Source: Sipunculus nudus (lineage: Eukaryota > Annelida > Sipuncula > Golfingiida > Sipunculidae). Taken from it: DNA of 64,000 bases. The stretch covers positions 186,001-250,000 of the forward strand of contig JAPPUL010000076.1 of NCBI GenBank assembly GCA_026874595.1, written 5' to 3'. Position numbers and translations under genes: made by a program. Positions 26,864 to 35,495 of the stretch are shown here, in pieces. Below the pieces are notes generated by a model. That model made no database searches. It saw nothing but the letters and a program-made list of their open reading frames with translations, and was not told the DNA's origin. Each line of letters begins with the position of its first letter. Within the stretch, counting starts at the first letter, position 1.

Positions 26864-29020
26864 ATGGGACAGGAGCAAACGCTTGTAATAGTTGAGTCAA
26901 ACGCCAAAGCAAAAACAATCAATAAATATTTAGGAAAAAGATATCGGGTGCTGTCGTCAATGGGGCACTTGGTGGACTTACCAAAAAGCCGTCTTGCAAT
27001 AGACATAGAGAATAATTTCGAACCAGATTATATAACGGTGCGCGGGCGAGGGAAAATACTTGAAAACTTGAAAAAGGAAGCAATTAAGTCTAAGGAGATA
27101 TTAATAGCCTCAGATAATGATCGAGAAGGGGAGGCCATAGCGTGGAATATCCAAAATACGATATGGGAGAAGCACCCAAAACTTTTGATAAAGCGGATAT
27201 TATTTAATGAAATAACAAAGCAAGCGATAACGAAAGCAGTAGTTGAGCCAAGAGAAATAGATTTAAATAAAGTCAATGCGCAAAAAGCAAGACGAGTCTT
27301 AGATAGGCTTGTAGGGTACAATTTAAGTCCACTTTTGTGGGAGAAGCTGAAGAAAGGTTTGTCGGCAGGGCGAGTGCAGTCGGCGTCGTTGAAATTGTTA
27401 TGCGATCGAGAGGAGGAGATAGAAAAGTTTGAAAAGAAAGAATATTGGAAGATAAAGGGACTTTTTAAATCAGGGGGCAAAGAATTTGAGGCTCAACTTG
27501 TAAAGTACGCAGGTAAGAAGGTGGAACTTGGCAGTGAAAAGGAGACAAAGGCGGTGGTGTTGGAGATAAAGAAAGAAGAACATAAAGTAAGCAAGATAGA
27601 AGAGAAGGTAAGACAAAGAGGAGCGTATGCCCCATATACAACTAGCCGAATGCAACAGGAGGCATCAATAAAGCTAGGGTTTGCACCATCAAGGACGATG
27701 CAAATAGCCCAAAGTCTTTATGAGGGAGTAGATTTATCAAAAGAGACAGTAGGGCTTGTAACATATATAAGAACAGATTCAACACGAGTATCAAATGTAG
27801 CAATAGGAGAGGCAAGGGATTTTATAAAGGAAACTTACGGAAAAGAGTATCTCCCGGAGAAAGCAAATATTTATATAAACAAGAAGAAAGGAGTGCAAGA
27901 TGCGCACGAGGCGATAAGGCCAACATCAGTATCCCGCACACCAGAATCGATATCAAAGTATCTAACAAAAGAACAATTAAAGCTATATACTTTGATATGG
28001 AATGCCTTTGTGTCATCTCAAATGAGCAAAGCGCGTTATAAACAAATAACAATAGAGATTAGTGGTAAAAAGAGTATATTTCGTTTAGTAAGTACAAAGC
28101 TAATATTTAAAGGCTTTCTTTTAGTATACGGGACACTCGCAAGTGAGGCAAATAAGGTGGTAGTACCGAAATTGAAGGAAGGAGAAAAGATAAAACTTAA
28201 AGAACTAAGTCCAAGTAAACACTACACAGAGCCACCGCCGCGCTATTCAGAAGCGAGCATGGTAAGTACGCTTGAGGAATCAGGAGTTGGGCGTCCGAGC
28301 ACGTATGCGCCAACCTTGCAAACGCTTGTAAAAAGATATTATGTATCAAAAAAGCAAAGACAATTAGTCCCAACGGAGCTTGGAAAGTTAACAAATGAGT
28401 TAATATCAAAACATTTCCCCAAGATAACAGATATAAAGTTCACAGCGAATATAGAAGAGGATTTAGATAAGATAGAAGAATCGGCAAAGAGTTGGGTTGA
28501 GGTATTGAAACAATTTTACTATAAAGAGTTTTTGCCGAGCGTGCAGGAGGCGAAAGAGAATATGGAAAGTATGAAAAACGTATTTGATGAAAAGACGGAT
28601 GAATTATGTGAGAAGTGCGGACGAGCTATGGTGAAAAAGCTTGGTCGGTATGGATATTTTCTTGCTTGCACAGGTTTTCCTGAATGTAGGAATGCGAAAT
28701 CGGTGCCGATATGTGGGTGTCCGCTTTGTGATGGGGGTAAGGTGGTAGAGAAGAAGGCGAAGAAGAAGACGTTTTATGGGTGTAGCAATTATCCGGACTG
28801 TAAGTTTGTATCCTGGACGAGTCCGGAGGTAGAAGAGCGGTGTAGCAGTTGCGGGAAGGTATTATTTTACAAAGTGCAGGGCAAGGGCGGCGGCAAGGGC
28901 GGCGGCAAGGGCGGCGGCAAGGGCGGCGGCAAGGGTGAGGGCAAGGGTGGAGGAGCAGGTGGGAAGAAGGGGTTGGAGTGTAAGAATACGAATTGCGCGG
29001 TGGTAAAGGAGGCAGTATAA
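26864..29020 (+). CDS. topA: DNA topoisomerase I
   Basis: The 718-residue type IA topoisomerase relaxes negative supercoils. The Toprim domain shows LVIVESNAKAKTINKYLG (near 6) and ASDNDREGEAIAWN (near 84). The catalytic tyrosine is in LVTYIRTDSTRVSN near 303. The zinc ribbons at the C-terminus are DELCEKCGRAMVKK, CPLCDGGKVV and CSSCGKVLFY. The last ribbon is split by a Gly/Lys repeat of about 33 residues before its second cysteine pair (ECKNTNC), an insertion made of 12-bp units. Purine-ending codons dominate. Confidence 0.97.
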   Translation: MGQEQTLVIVESNAKAKTINKYLGKRYRVLSSMGHLVDLPKSRLAIDIENNFEPDYITVRGRGKILENLKKEAIKSKEILIASDNDREGEAIAWNIQNTIWEKHPKLLIKRILFNEITKQAITKAVVEPREIDLNKVNAQKARRVLDRLVGYNLSPLLWEKLKKGLSAGRVQSASLKLLCDREEEIEKFEKKEYWKIKGLFKSGGKEFEAQLVKYAGKKVELGSEKETKAVVLEIKKEEHKVSKIEEKVRQRGAYAPYTTSRMQQEASIKLGFAPSRTMQIAQSLYEGVDLSKETVGLVTYIRTDSTRVSNVAIGEARDFIKETYGKEYLPEKANIYINKKKGVQDAHEAIRPTSVSRTPESISKYLTKEQLKLYTLIWNAFVSSQMSKARYKQITIEISGKKSIFRLVSTKLIFKGFLLVYGTLASEANKVVVPKLKEGEKIKLKELSPSKHYTEPPPRYSEASMVSTLEESGVGRPSTYAPTLQTLVKRYYVSKKQRQLVPTELGKLTNELISKHFPKITDIKFTANIEEDLDKIEESAKSWVEVLKQFYYKEFLPSVQEAKENMESMKNVFDEKTDELCEKCGRAMVKKLGRYGYFLACTGFPECRNAKSVPICGCPLCDGGKVVEKKAKKKTFYGCSNYPDCKFVSWTSPEVEERCSSCGKVLFYKVQGKGGGKGGGKGGGKGGGKGEGKGGGAGGKKGLECKNTNCAVVKEAV
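28879..28938. repeat. 12-bp in-frame minisatellite in the topA zinc-ribbon region
   Basis: Four to five perfect 12-base GC-rich units encode GKGG-type repeats, followed by degenerate ones. The array sits between the two cysteine pairs of the last zinc ribbon and is the most GC-rich stretch of the window. Confidence 0.93.
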
Positions 29021-29058
29021 AGGGATTTTGTAAAAGGGGGGGTAAAAGAGGGGTGATC

Positions 29059-29118
29059 TTGTAAAAGAGAGGTTTTGTAAAAGAGAGGTTTTGTAAAAGA
29101 GAGGTTTTGTAAAAGAGA
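29059..29118. repeat. 16-bp tandem repeat in the xerC leader
   Basis: Three identical 16-base units and a 12-base partial one fill the space right up to the xerC ATG. Each full unit contains AGAGAGG, a Shine-Dalgarno-like block. Related but diverged units continue upstream to about 29030. Confidence 0.93.
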
Positions 29119-30138
29119 ATGGATTTTGACAAACGGACAAATGGAATTGTAAAAGAGGGAAGGAAGACATCTAATTTAGAAGGTGGATATGAGGAGGCTC
29201 TTTATTTATATATGCAGGGTCTTTATGGTAGTGGCAGTTCAGAAAACACAATAAAAAACTATAAAATAGATCTAAGAGATTTCATAACCTATTTAAGGGC
29301 AGGAGAAGTAGAGCTAAAAAGTATAAGTCGAGATGATATACGAGAGTATATACTTTACCTGTCTGAGATAAAAAGATATAGCAATAGTACAATAAGACGG
29401 AAGCTCTCAAGCGTAAAAGGGTTTATAAAACATCTTGAACGAGAGGGGATATTGATGAGGGATGCGCTGGTAATGCTAAAGGGACCAAAACTTAGGAAGA
29501 AGCTGCCGGTGTTTTTGTATGAAAATGAAGTTAAGGAGCTATTGAGCGGTCTTGATGTGAGAAGTTATAAAGGGCTTTTGGAGCGTGCGATAATTGAATT
29601 ATTGTATGTAAGCGGGATGCGGGTATCAGAGCTTGTAAATCTTGAGACAGAAGGATTTAGCTATGAGCGAGGAGAGGTAATGCTAAGGGGTAAGGGAGGG
29701 CACGAGCGGGTAATATTCATAGGAGAGCAGACGGTAGAGTTATTAAGAAGTTATGCAAGCCGCCGTAAAAGATTGTATTTTGATACTAAAGCAGTTGATG
29801 GTAAAAGTGGTAAAAGTGGTAAAAATGATAAAAGTGGTAAAAATGATAAAAATGATAAAAGTGCTTATTTTTTTATAAAGTCTAATGGCAAAAAGGTTAG
29901 TGCACATTATGTTTGGATGTTATTAAAAGATTTAGGTAATAAACAAAAGATAGGAAAAAACTTATATCCGCATGCGCTAAGACATAGTTATGCAAGTCAT
30001 ATACTTGGCAGGGGAGCAGATCTTAGGGTAGTGCAGGAGCTTTTGGGGCATAAGTCGTTGTCGTCAACAGAAAAGTATACACATATAACAAAAGAGAAGT
30101 TAAAGGAGCGGTATAGATGCTATCATCCACATGGTTAA
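29119..30138 (+). CDS. xerC: Tyrosine recombinase XerC/XerD
   Basis: The 339-residue protein has the N-terminal SAM-like core-binding domain (about 25-110, SENTIKNYKIDLRDFITYL) and the catalytic domain. The catalytic residues are visible: Arg in YVSGMRVSELVNL, Lys in GKGGHERVIF, HALRHSYASHIL, LLGHKSLSSTEKYTHI with the tyrosine nucleophile. It resolves chromosome dimers at dif. It is ~40 residues longer than usual because of a repeat of GKS/KND units (about residues 230-253) in a loop before the HxxR box. Context (dprA-topA) favours xerC over xerD. Confidence 0.92.
   Translation: MDFDKRTNGIVKEGRKTSNLEGGYEEALYLYMQGLYGSGSSENTIKNYKIDLRDFITYLRAGEVELKSISRDDIREYILYLSEIKRYSNSTIRRKLSSVKGFIKHLEREGILMRDALVMLKGPKLRKKLPVFLYENEVKELLSGLDVRSYKGLLERAIIELLYVSGMRVSELVNLETEGFSYERGEVMLRGKGGHERVIFIGEQTVELLRSYASRRKRLYFDTKAVDGKSGKSGKNDKSGKNDKNDKSAYFFIKSNGKKVSAHYVWMLLKDLGNKQKIGKNLYPHALRHSYASHILGRGADLRVVQELLGHKSLSSTEKYTHITKEKLKERYRCYHPHG
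29800..29868. repeat. 9-bp in-frame repeat in xerC
   Basis: About seven 9-base units alternate GGTAAAAGT-like and GATAAAAAT-like sequences and encode Lys/Ser/Asn/Asp-rich repeats inside the recombinase. Confidence 0.9.
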
Positions 30139-30252
30139 ATCCTGATATCTAAATTGCTTGACAAAGGAGTAGTTTTGATTAGCTTTGTATATAAAAAATA
30201 ATGGAAGTCTAAACTGGTTATAAAATATTGATATAGGAGGGCAAAGGTAGAT

Positions 30253-30570
30253 ATGGGAGTAAAGGAAGTAACAGATAGTAATTTTCAGCAAGAAGTATTA
30301 GATTCAGGAGTACCTGTTCTGGTAGATTTTTGGGCACCATGGTGTATGCCCTGCCGAATGCAAGCGCCGGTGCTTGAGACTGTGGCAAACAAGATAGGAG
30401 ACAAAGCAAAAATAGTTAAACTAAACACGGATGAGAATACAGGCATAGCGCAAAAATATAGAATAATGTCAATACCAACCTTAATACTATTTAAATCGGG
30501 AGAAGTGGTAGAACAGATGGTAGGAGTGCAGGGTGAGGAAGTACTAGTCAAAAAGTTATCAAGCAATTAA
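30253..30570 (+). CDS. trxA: Thioredoxin with CMPC active site
   Basis: The 105-residue cytoplasmic thioredoxin has the full fold: VDFWAPWCMPCRMQAP near residues 24-39 and the cis-proline segment MSIPTLILFKSG near 75. The usual CGPC is CMPC here, which should shift the redox potential; the direction cannot be told from sequence. No signal peptide is present. It lies 114 bases after xerC with its own GGAGGGC ribosome binding site ~9 bases upstream. Confidence 0.93.
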   Translation: MGVKEVTDSNFQQEVLDSGVPVLVDFWAPWCMPCRMQAPVLETVANKIGDKAKIVKLNTDENTGIAQKYRIMSIPTLILFKSGEVVEQMVGVQGEEVLVKKLSSN

Positions 30571-30752
30571 TAAAGAACCATTTAAATATAAAATAAACTC
30601 ATATTGTTCTTGCTTAAAAGTTGTGATTGTCTTGTGGAGTCAAAAGAGACACAAGATTAGATTATATAAAGATTATAGAATAAGATTTTTAGTAAAACTA
30701 GGTAAAAGGCTATGAGAGTTTAATGAGAGCTGAGTGTTAATAGGAGGGTTTT

Positions 30753-31136
30753 ATGAACAAGTTAGAAGATTTTTTAGAAGAGAAAGTATTTGCGGTTGTA
30801 GGAGCTACTAATCGAGAAGATAAGTTTGGATATAAGATATATAAACACCTAAAGGGTCTTGGGAAGGAAGTGTATGCAATACATCCAGCGATAAAGGAAC
30901 TGGATGGAGACAAAGTATATAAAACTTTGAGCGATTTGCCGTGCAAAGTTGATGTAGTTGATATCGTGGTACCGCCGTCTGTTACAGAGAAGGTGGTTGT
31001 GGAGTGTAAGGAGCTTGGTCTTAATAGAGTATGGATGCAGCCGGGAGCATCGTCGCAGGAGGCAATTAATTATTGTAAGGACAATGATATTGACTTTGTT
31101 CATGATGTTTGTGTAATGCTTGGCCCAAACCAATAA
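30753..31136 (+). CDS. CoA-binding protein (COG1832/YccU-like)
   Basis: The 127-residue single-domain Rossmann protein has VFAVVGATNREDKFGYKIYK near 12, EVYAIHPAIKELDG near 42, VDIVVPPSVTEKVV near 72, and VWMQPGASSQEAI near 97. It matches the CoA-binding domain of succinyl-CoA synthetase alpha chains as a stand-alone protein. Its cellular role is not established. A strong ribosome binding site (GGAGGG) precedes the ATG. It converges on the minus-strand gene with only 55 bases between stops. Confidence 0.88.
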   Translation: MNKLEDFLEEKVFAVVGATNREDKFGYKIYKHLKGLGKEVYAIHPAIKELDGDKVYKTLSDLPCKVDVVDIVVPPSVTEKVVVECKELGLNRVWMQPGASSQEAINYCKDNDIDFVHDVCVMLGPNQ

Positions 31137-31191
31137 TAGCCGAATTTGTATAAGTTCACCTTTTATATAAGTTCACTTTTTTTGCCATATT

Positions 31192-32859
31192 TTATTCCTT
31201 GACAGAGTCAGTTGCAGTAAATATTTGAGTATTAGTGTAATTCTTTAAATAGTCTTTTCCCAAAAATTTGCCTTGTTCAATTAAGAGTATTTTGGGATGC
31301 GTTCCTTTATTAGAACTAAAGTTTATTAGTGTTTTATAAAAACTTTTAGTAAAATTTAGTTTAGCATTATCTTTTAGGGCACGTAGATGTAATTTAGTTT
31401 CTTTGGTGATTAGATTTAATGTGTAGTCTCTATTTAGAGTGACAGTGCGAAGAGTCGGCAAATCTTTTGCTAAGTCGCTTGTCAAAGATTCAAGGAATTC
31501 TTTTAGTATACCTGTATGTATATCTTTGTATTTTGTCCGCAAGGATGTTAATATCTTTTCTATAAGGCTTTCTTCAGCATTTAGATCGCGTAACAATAGC
31601 TGGTTTTCCATAACTTCTTTATCCAGACTAATACCCTCATCAGCAATTATATTATTTATCTTTATTCCTATATCATGAATTTCAGCATCAATTACACTAC
31701 TATTCATAGCTTCATTTAATTTTATTTCTGAGAGTTCTTTATCTAAGTCATTCTTAAGACCCTTTAGGTCCTGCTCGGTGATTTCTATATGACTTAGATT
31801 AAGATAATATTCACCAATTAAGGTATTTATTTTTTCTTTGTTAGTTTCATTTAAAGACTCAGGAATAGAAAATGTATGCTGACTACGGCTGTTATACGGT
31901 GTTCTTAATCTCCTCTTGCTAAACGATGCCCCGTGTACCTTGATATTATTAAGAATTAGAAGTTCTTTAGTCTTATAATTTTGTAATCTTTCTTGGACTT
32001 TATTTATATTGTTATTTAAGGTTTTTTCTTTTTCTGATTTAAAGTCTTTTGTTTTTCTTACGGAATACATATCCTCAATATTTTGCTTTTCTTTTTTAAG
32101 ACTATTCTCTTGCTCAAATAGCTTTAGTAGGGTCTTCTGCCAATTACTTTTATCCTCTGTCTTTTTTATTTCAAGTTCTAGGGTTTGTTTTATTTTCTTT
32201 ATAAGCTTTTGGTTATAATTGTTTAGGGTAAGCTCTTCAGTAAAAAATGTTATTATGGGGATTCCGTGAAGGCCAAGTAGAATTTGTAAAACACGTTTTC
32301 GCCAGAGGTTGCTTTGCATCGATAGAAAGACTTTGTGATAAGTCGTTTCAGGATTTAGTATACAGAAGTTAAAATATGTTGCAAAGGTTATAGGATTTGA
32401 TGTTTTTTGACCCTTCTTTAGGTTTGTACGCTTTATATATGGAAGATGTAGTTCCTTTTCGAAGAATCTATTTAGCGATACTTTGATTTCTTTTAATGTT
32501 TTAGATTTTGAGGTTTCATTTTGTGCTGCATCGGATATTATACAAGTTGTTGTTTTTCCAAGCGTTAAATTAATCTTGTAAAGCCTTTCATCTATACTAA
32601 GGTCTAGAATAAGCTCTTCTATTTGATCTTTTGGTAGAGAGTGTATTTTGCCTGTTAGAATGCATCTTAGAATATATATCTGATCTTTAGACACATAGTT
32701 TATTTTATCGTTAAATTCTATTTTATAAGTTCTATTGTATTTATATTTTATTGTAAGCTGCTTTAATCTTAGTGTGGAACTTTGTTTTTTATAATTTCCA
32801 AACAAACGCCATCGTTTAGCTAAATATTCATAATCATCAAGCAAAGTTGATATCTTCAT
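31192..32859 (-). CDS. Unrecognised coiled-coil protein
   Basis: I do not recognise this 555-residue protein. It has no signal peptide or membrane segment. The N-terminal ~240 residues are mixed alpha/beta. Residues about 245-430 are charged and heptad-like (EQENSLKKEKQNIEDMYS, KNDLDKELSEIKLNE), which suggests a long coiled coil. The C-terminal ~50 residues (PKILLIEQGKFLGKDYLKNY) look like the start of a Rossmann or receiver-like strand-loop. Lysine is very frequent. It lies 66 bases downstream of glgP and may be cotranscribed with it. Confidence 0.6.
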   Translation of the reverse strand: MKISTLLDDYEYLAKRWRLFGNYKKQSSTLRLKQLTIKYKYNRTYKIEFNDKINYVSKDQIYILRCILTGKIHSLPKDQIEELILDLSIDERLYKINLTLGKTTTCIISDAAQNETSKSKTLKEIKVSLNRFFEKELHLPYIKRTNLKKGQKTSNPITFATYFNFCILNPETTYHKVFLSMQSNLWRKRVLQILLGLHGIPIITFFTEELTLNNYNQKLIKKIKQTLELEIKKTEDKSNWQKTLLKLFEQENSLKKEKQNIEDMYSVRKTKDFKSEKEKTLNNNINKVQERLQNYKTKELLILNNIKVHGASFSKRRLRTPYNSRSQHTFSIPESLNETNKEKINTLIGEYYLNLSHIEITEQDLKGLKNDLDKELSEIKLNEAMNSSVIDAEIHDIGIKINNIIADEGISLDKEVMENQLLLRDLNAEESLIEKILTSLRTKYKDIHTGILKEFLESLTSDLAKDLPTLRTVTLNRDYTLNLITKETKLHLRALKDNAKLNFTKSFYKTLINFSSNKGTHPKILLIEQGKFLGKDYLKNYTNTQIFTATDSVKE

Positions 32860-32925
32860 TATGTATAAATGTTTTAGCTACAAGATGGTTTTTATATATA
32901 GCCTTATATTAAGTTTTTTTTTAAA

Positions 32926-35484
32926 TTAAAAGCTCACCCAGTGTATAAGCGCTAGTGTGAATATATTTTCTGTATGTCGGTTGTAAGGTAATATCCGAAT
33001 AGAAAAACCGTTTTCGCCTGAGTACTTACATTCTATATCTCCACTGTATATATACTCTTGCCCCTTTTTCACACTATCACAACTCATCTTAATAGCTTCC
33101 CCCTGTGAAAGATTTCCTTCTCTATCTAGCTTTCCATAATATATCTCTACCTTTACATCTTCGGGTGTTAGATTGCCTAAGTTTATCTTTGCGCTAACAG
33201 GAATCTCTTTTCCCATCTTAAATGGCTTGTTATCCTCAAATACCACCTCATTAACGCTTAAATTCGACCACTCTTTTTTTATCTTCTCTTTCCATGCACT
33301 AGTCTCTTTGGCTACTTTGAAATTGTCCTTTGTGAACGTCTTATACCCATTATGCGCATTTATATAAAGCTTTTCTGTATATTCTTTTAGCATACGGTTT
33401 GAATTGAATATTGGTGATAGGGTCTTTATTGATTCTTTCATCTTATAGATCCAACCACGTGGCAAACCATCAGACCCCCTTGTGTAGTATAAGGGTATTA
33501 TCTCTTCTTCAAGTAAATCATAAAGGGCATTGCTTTCTACTGTATCTTGGTATTCTAAATCGTCATACACTTCTCCCCCTCCTATCGCCCAGCCATTCTT
33601 TCCATTATATCCCTCGCACCACCACCCATCCAATATGCTTAAATTAAGTCCGCCATTAGCTGCCGCCTTCATACCACTTGTCCCGCTCGCTTCTAATGGC
33701 CGCCGCGGATTGTTAAGCCATATATCAGCCCCTTGCACCATGTAGCTTCCTATCGTTATCCCGTAATCCTCTATAAAGGCTATCTTCTTCTTGAAACGCT
33801 CTTCCCGTAAGTAATGATTAATCTTTTTTATGTATTCTTTCCCTTCGTTATCTTTCGGATGGGCTTTGCCTGCAAATATTATTTGTACAGGATAGTCTTT
33901 GTTGTTTAGTATGCGTGCAAGCCTTTGTGCGTCTTTAAATATTAAATGCGCTCTTTTATACGTTGCAAAACGACGTGCAAAACATATTGTCAGTGCCTCA
34001 GGATCAAGTATTTCATCTGCTTCTGTTATGCTGAATTGTGGTGCTCCAACTCGTTTTAATTCTTCTTTTAGTTTCTCCCGTGCAAAGGCAATTAAGCGTT
34101 CTTTAAGCCTTAGCTGACTTCGCCATAACTCTGTCATAGGGATAGTATCAACACGCTCCCATATCTTTGTATTTACAGGGTCCTCAAGCCATAATGGCCC
34201 TAAATATCTTTCAAATAGCCGTGTCATCTCGTCAGATAACCACGTCCTCGTATGTATTCCGTTAGTTATCGAGATTATCGGAATCTCATCAAATGGTATG
34301 TCCTTCCATCTAGTTGCCCACATCTTCTTTGATACTTCCTTATGTAGTTTACTAACTCCGTTTATTTGGCTTGACATCGATATTGCAAGATTTGCCATTG
34401 CAAACTTATTCTCATCTTCTTTGTCCCGGCCTAAGTTAATAAATTCATCCCGCTTAATGCCAAGCTTTTCATAATAGTTTGAAAAGTACTCATCGATTAG
34501 CTCAAGAGGAAATTTATCAAGTCCTGCTGCAACCGGTGTGTGGGTTGTGAATATACTAGATGAGGTTACCACTTCGCAGGCCTCATTAAATGTTAGGTTA
34601 TACTTTTCTCGCAATCTCTTTATACGTTCAAGAATTAAAAACGCAGAGTGACCCTCATTCATATGATAGGCTGTTGCACGTATGCCAAGCCGATCAAGTG
34701 TTTTATAGCCTCCAACTCCAAGTACTATTTCTTGCTCTATTCGTGTTCTTGTGTCTCCTCCATATAATTGGGAGGTTATGTGTCTGTCTGATAGCGATTT
34801 ATTTAGTTCTATATTTGTATCAAGTAAATATAACGGTATATTACCAACTTGTAGTTTCCACACTTTTGCATAGACTATCCGACCCGGTAGCTCAACTTCC
34901 ACTACCAGATTCTTATTATCTATCTTCTCTTCTGTAGTCGGCATATTATGAAAGTCATTCGGATTATATACCTCCTGCTGCCATCCATCTGCATTCAAAA
35001 GTTGACTGAAATAGCCATGTTTGTATGCAAGCCCAACTCCGACAAGCGGTATCCCAAGCTCATCTGCTGACTTAATATGGTCGCCTGATAAAATACCAAG
35101 CCCGCCTGAGTACAGGGGTATTGACTCATGTAGACCGTATTCTGCTGAAAAGTAAGCAACTGTAAGTCCTTCTGTATTCTTACCATGTGTTTGATCAAAC
35201 CATTTTGCTCGGTATAAATGCCAATCAAGCTCAACTTCTACCAAGTCCATGTTAGAACAAAATGTCTCTGAATTCTCAAGTTCACGATACCTCTCAGCAG
35301 ATACCTCCCCAAGACAGCCTATCGGATTATGAGCTTGCTTTTCCCATATGTTTAAATCCATTGAGCGCAGCAAGTCTATTGCACGAGGATTCCAGGTCCA
35401 CCAGATATTATAAGATATCTTCATAAGCGAATTAAGTTTATCTGGCACACTCGGTATTACCTGGAATTTCTTTATCCTGCTCAT
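32926..35484 (-). CDS. glgP: Alpha-glucan (glycogen) phosphorylase
   Basis: The 852-residue GT35 enzyme releases glucose 1-phosphate from glycogen or maltodextrin. It is the bacterial/archaeal type with the N-terminal MKISYNIWWTWNPRAIDLL domain. YSGGLGILSGDHIKSADELG lies near residue 130, and the PLP-lysine segment EASGTSGMKAAANGGLNLS near 605. The gene follows pntB with an 11-base gap, so glycogen breakdown and NADPH generation are probably coexpressed. The PLP lysine is intact, so the enzyme is likely active. Confidence 0.95.
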   Translation of the reverse strand: MSRIKKFQVIPSVPDKLNSLMKISYNIWWTWNPRAIDLLRSMDLNIWEKQAHNPIGCLGEVSAERYRELENSETFCSNMDLVEVELDWHLYRAKWFDQTHGKNTEGLTVAYFSAEYGLHESIPLYSGGLGILSGDHIKSADELGIPLVGVGLAYKHGYFSQLLNADGWQQEVYNPNDFHNMPTTEEKIDNKNLVVEVELPGRIVYAKVWKLQVGNIPLYLLDTNIELNKSLSDRHITSQLYGGDTRTRIEQEIVLGVGGYKTLDRLGIRATAYHMNEGHSAFLILERIKRLREKYNLTFNEACEVVTSSSIFTTHTPVAAGLDKFPLELIDEYFSNYYEKLGIKRDEFINLGRDKEDENKFAMANLAISMSSQINGVSKLHKEVSKKMWATRWKDIPFDEIPIISITNGIHTRTWLSDEMTRLFERYLGPLWLEDPVNTKIWERVDTIPMTELWRSQLRLKERLIAFAREKLKEELKRVGAPQFSITEADEILDPEALTICFARRFATYKRAHLIFKDAQRLARILNNKDYPVQIIFAGKAHPKDNEGKEYIKKINHYLREERFKKKIAFIEDYGITIGSYMVQGADIWLNNPRRPLEASGTSGMKAAANGGLNLSILDGWWCEGYNGKNGWAIGGGEVYDDLEYQDTVESNALYDLLEEEIIPLYYTRGSDGLPRGWIYKMKESIKTLSPIFNSNRMLKEYTEKLYINAHNGYKTFTKDNFKVAKETSAWKEKIKKEWSNLSVNEVVFEDNKPFKMGKEIPVSAKINLGNLTPEDVKVEIYYGKLDREGNLSQGEAIKMSCDSVKKGQEYIYSGDIECKYSGENGFSIRILPYNRHTENIFTLALIHWVSF

Positions 35485-35495
35485 AGCATATTACT

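Noticed and set aside
28626-29170. Open frames on the minus strand opposite the end of topA, rich in Arg-Pro-Cys repeats
   Set aside because: They are the antisense of the Gly/Lys minisatellite and the xerC leader repeat; no ribosome binding site or family features.
29119-30138. Phage or island integrase
   Set aside because: Context dprA-topA and lack of att-like repeats, tRNA genes or cargo favour chromosomal XerC.
30158-30193. TTGACA with a downstream TATATA as trxA promoter
   Set aside because: The spacing is 22-24 bases, too long for a sigma70 promoter.
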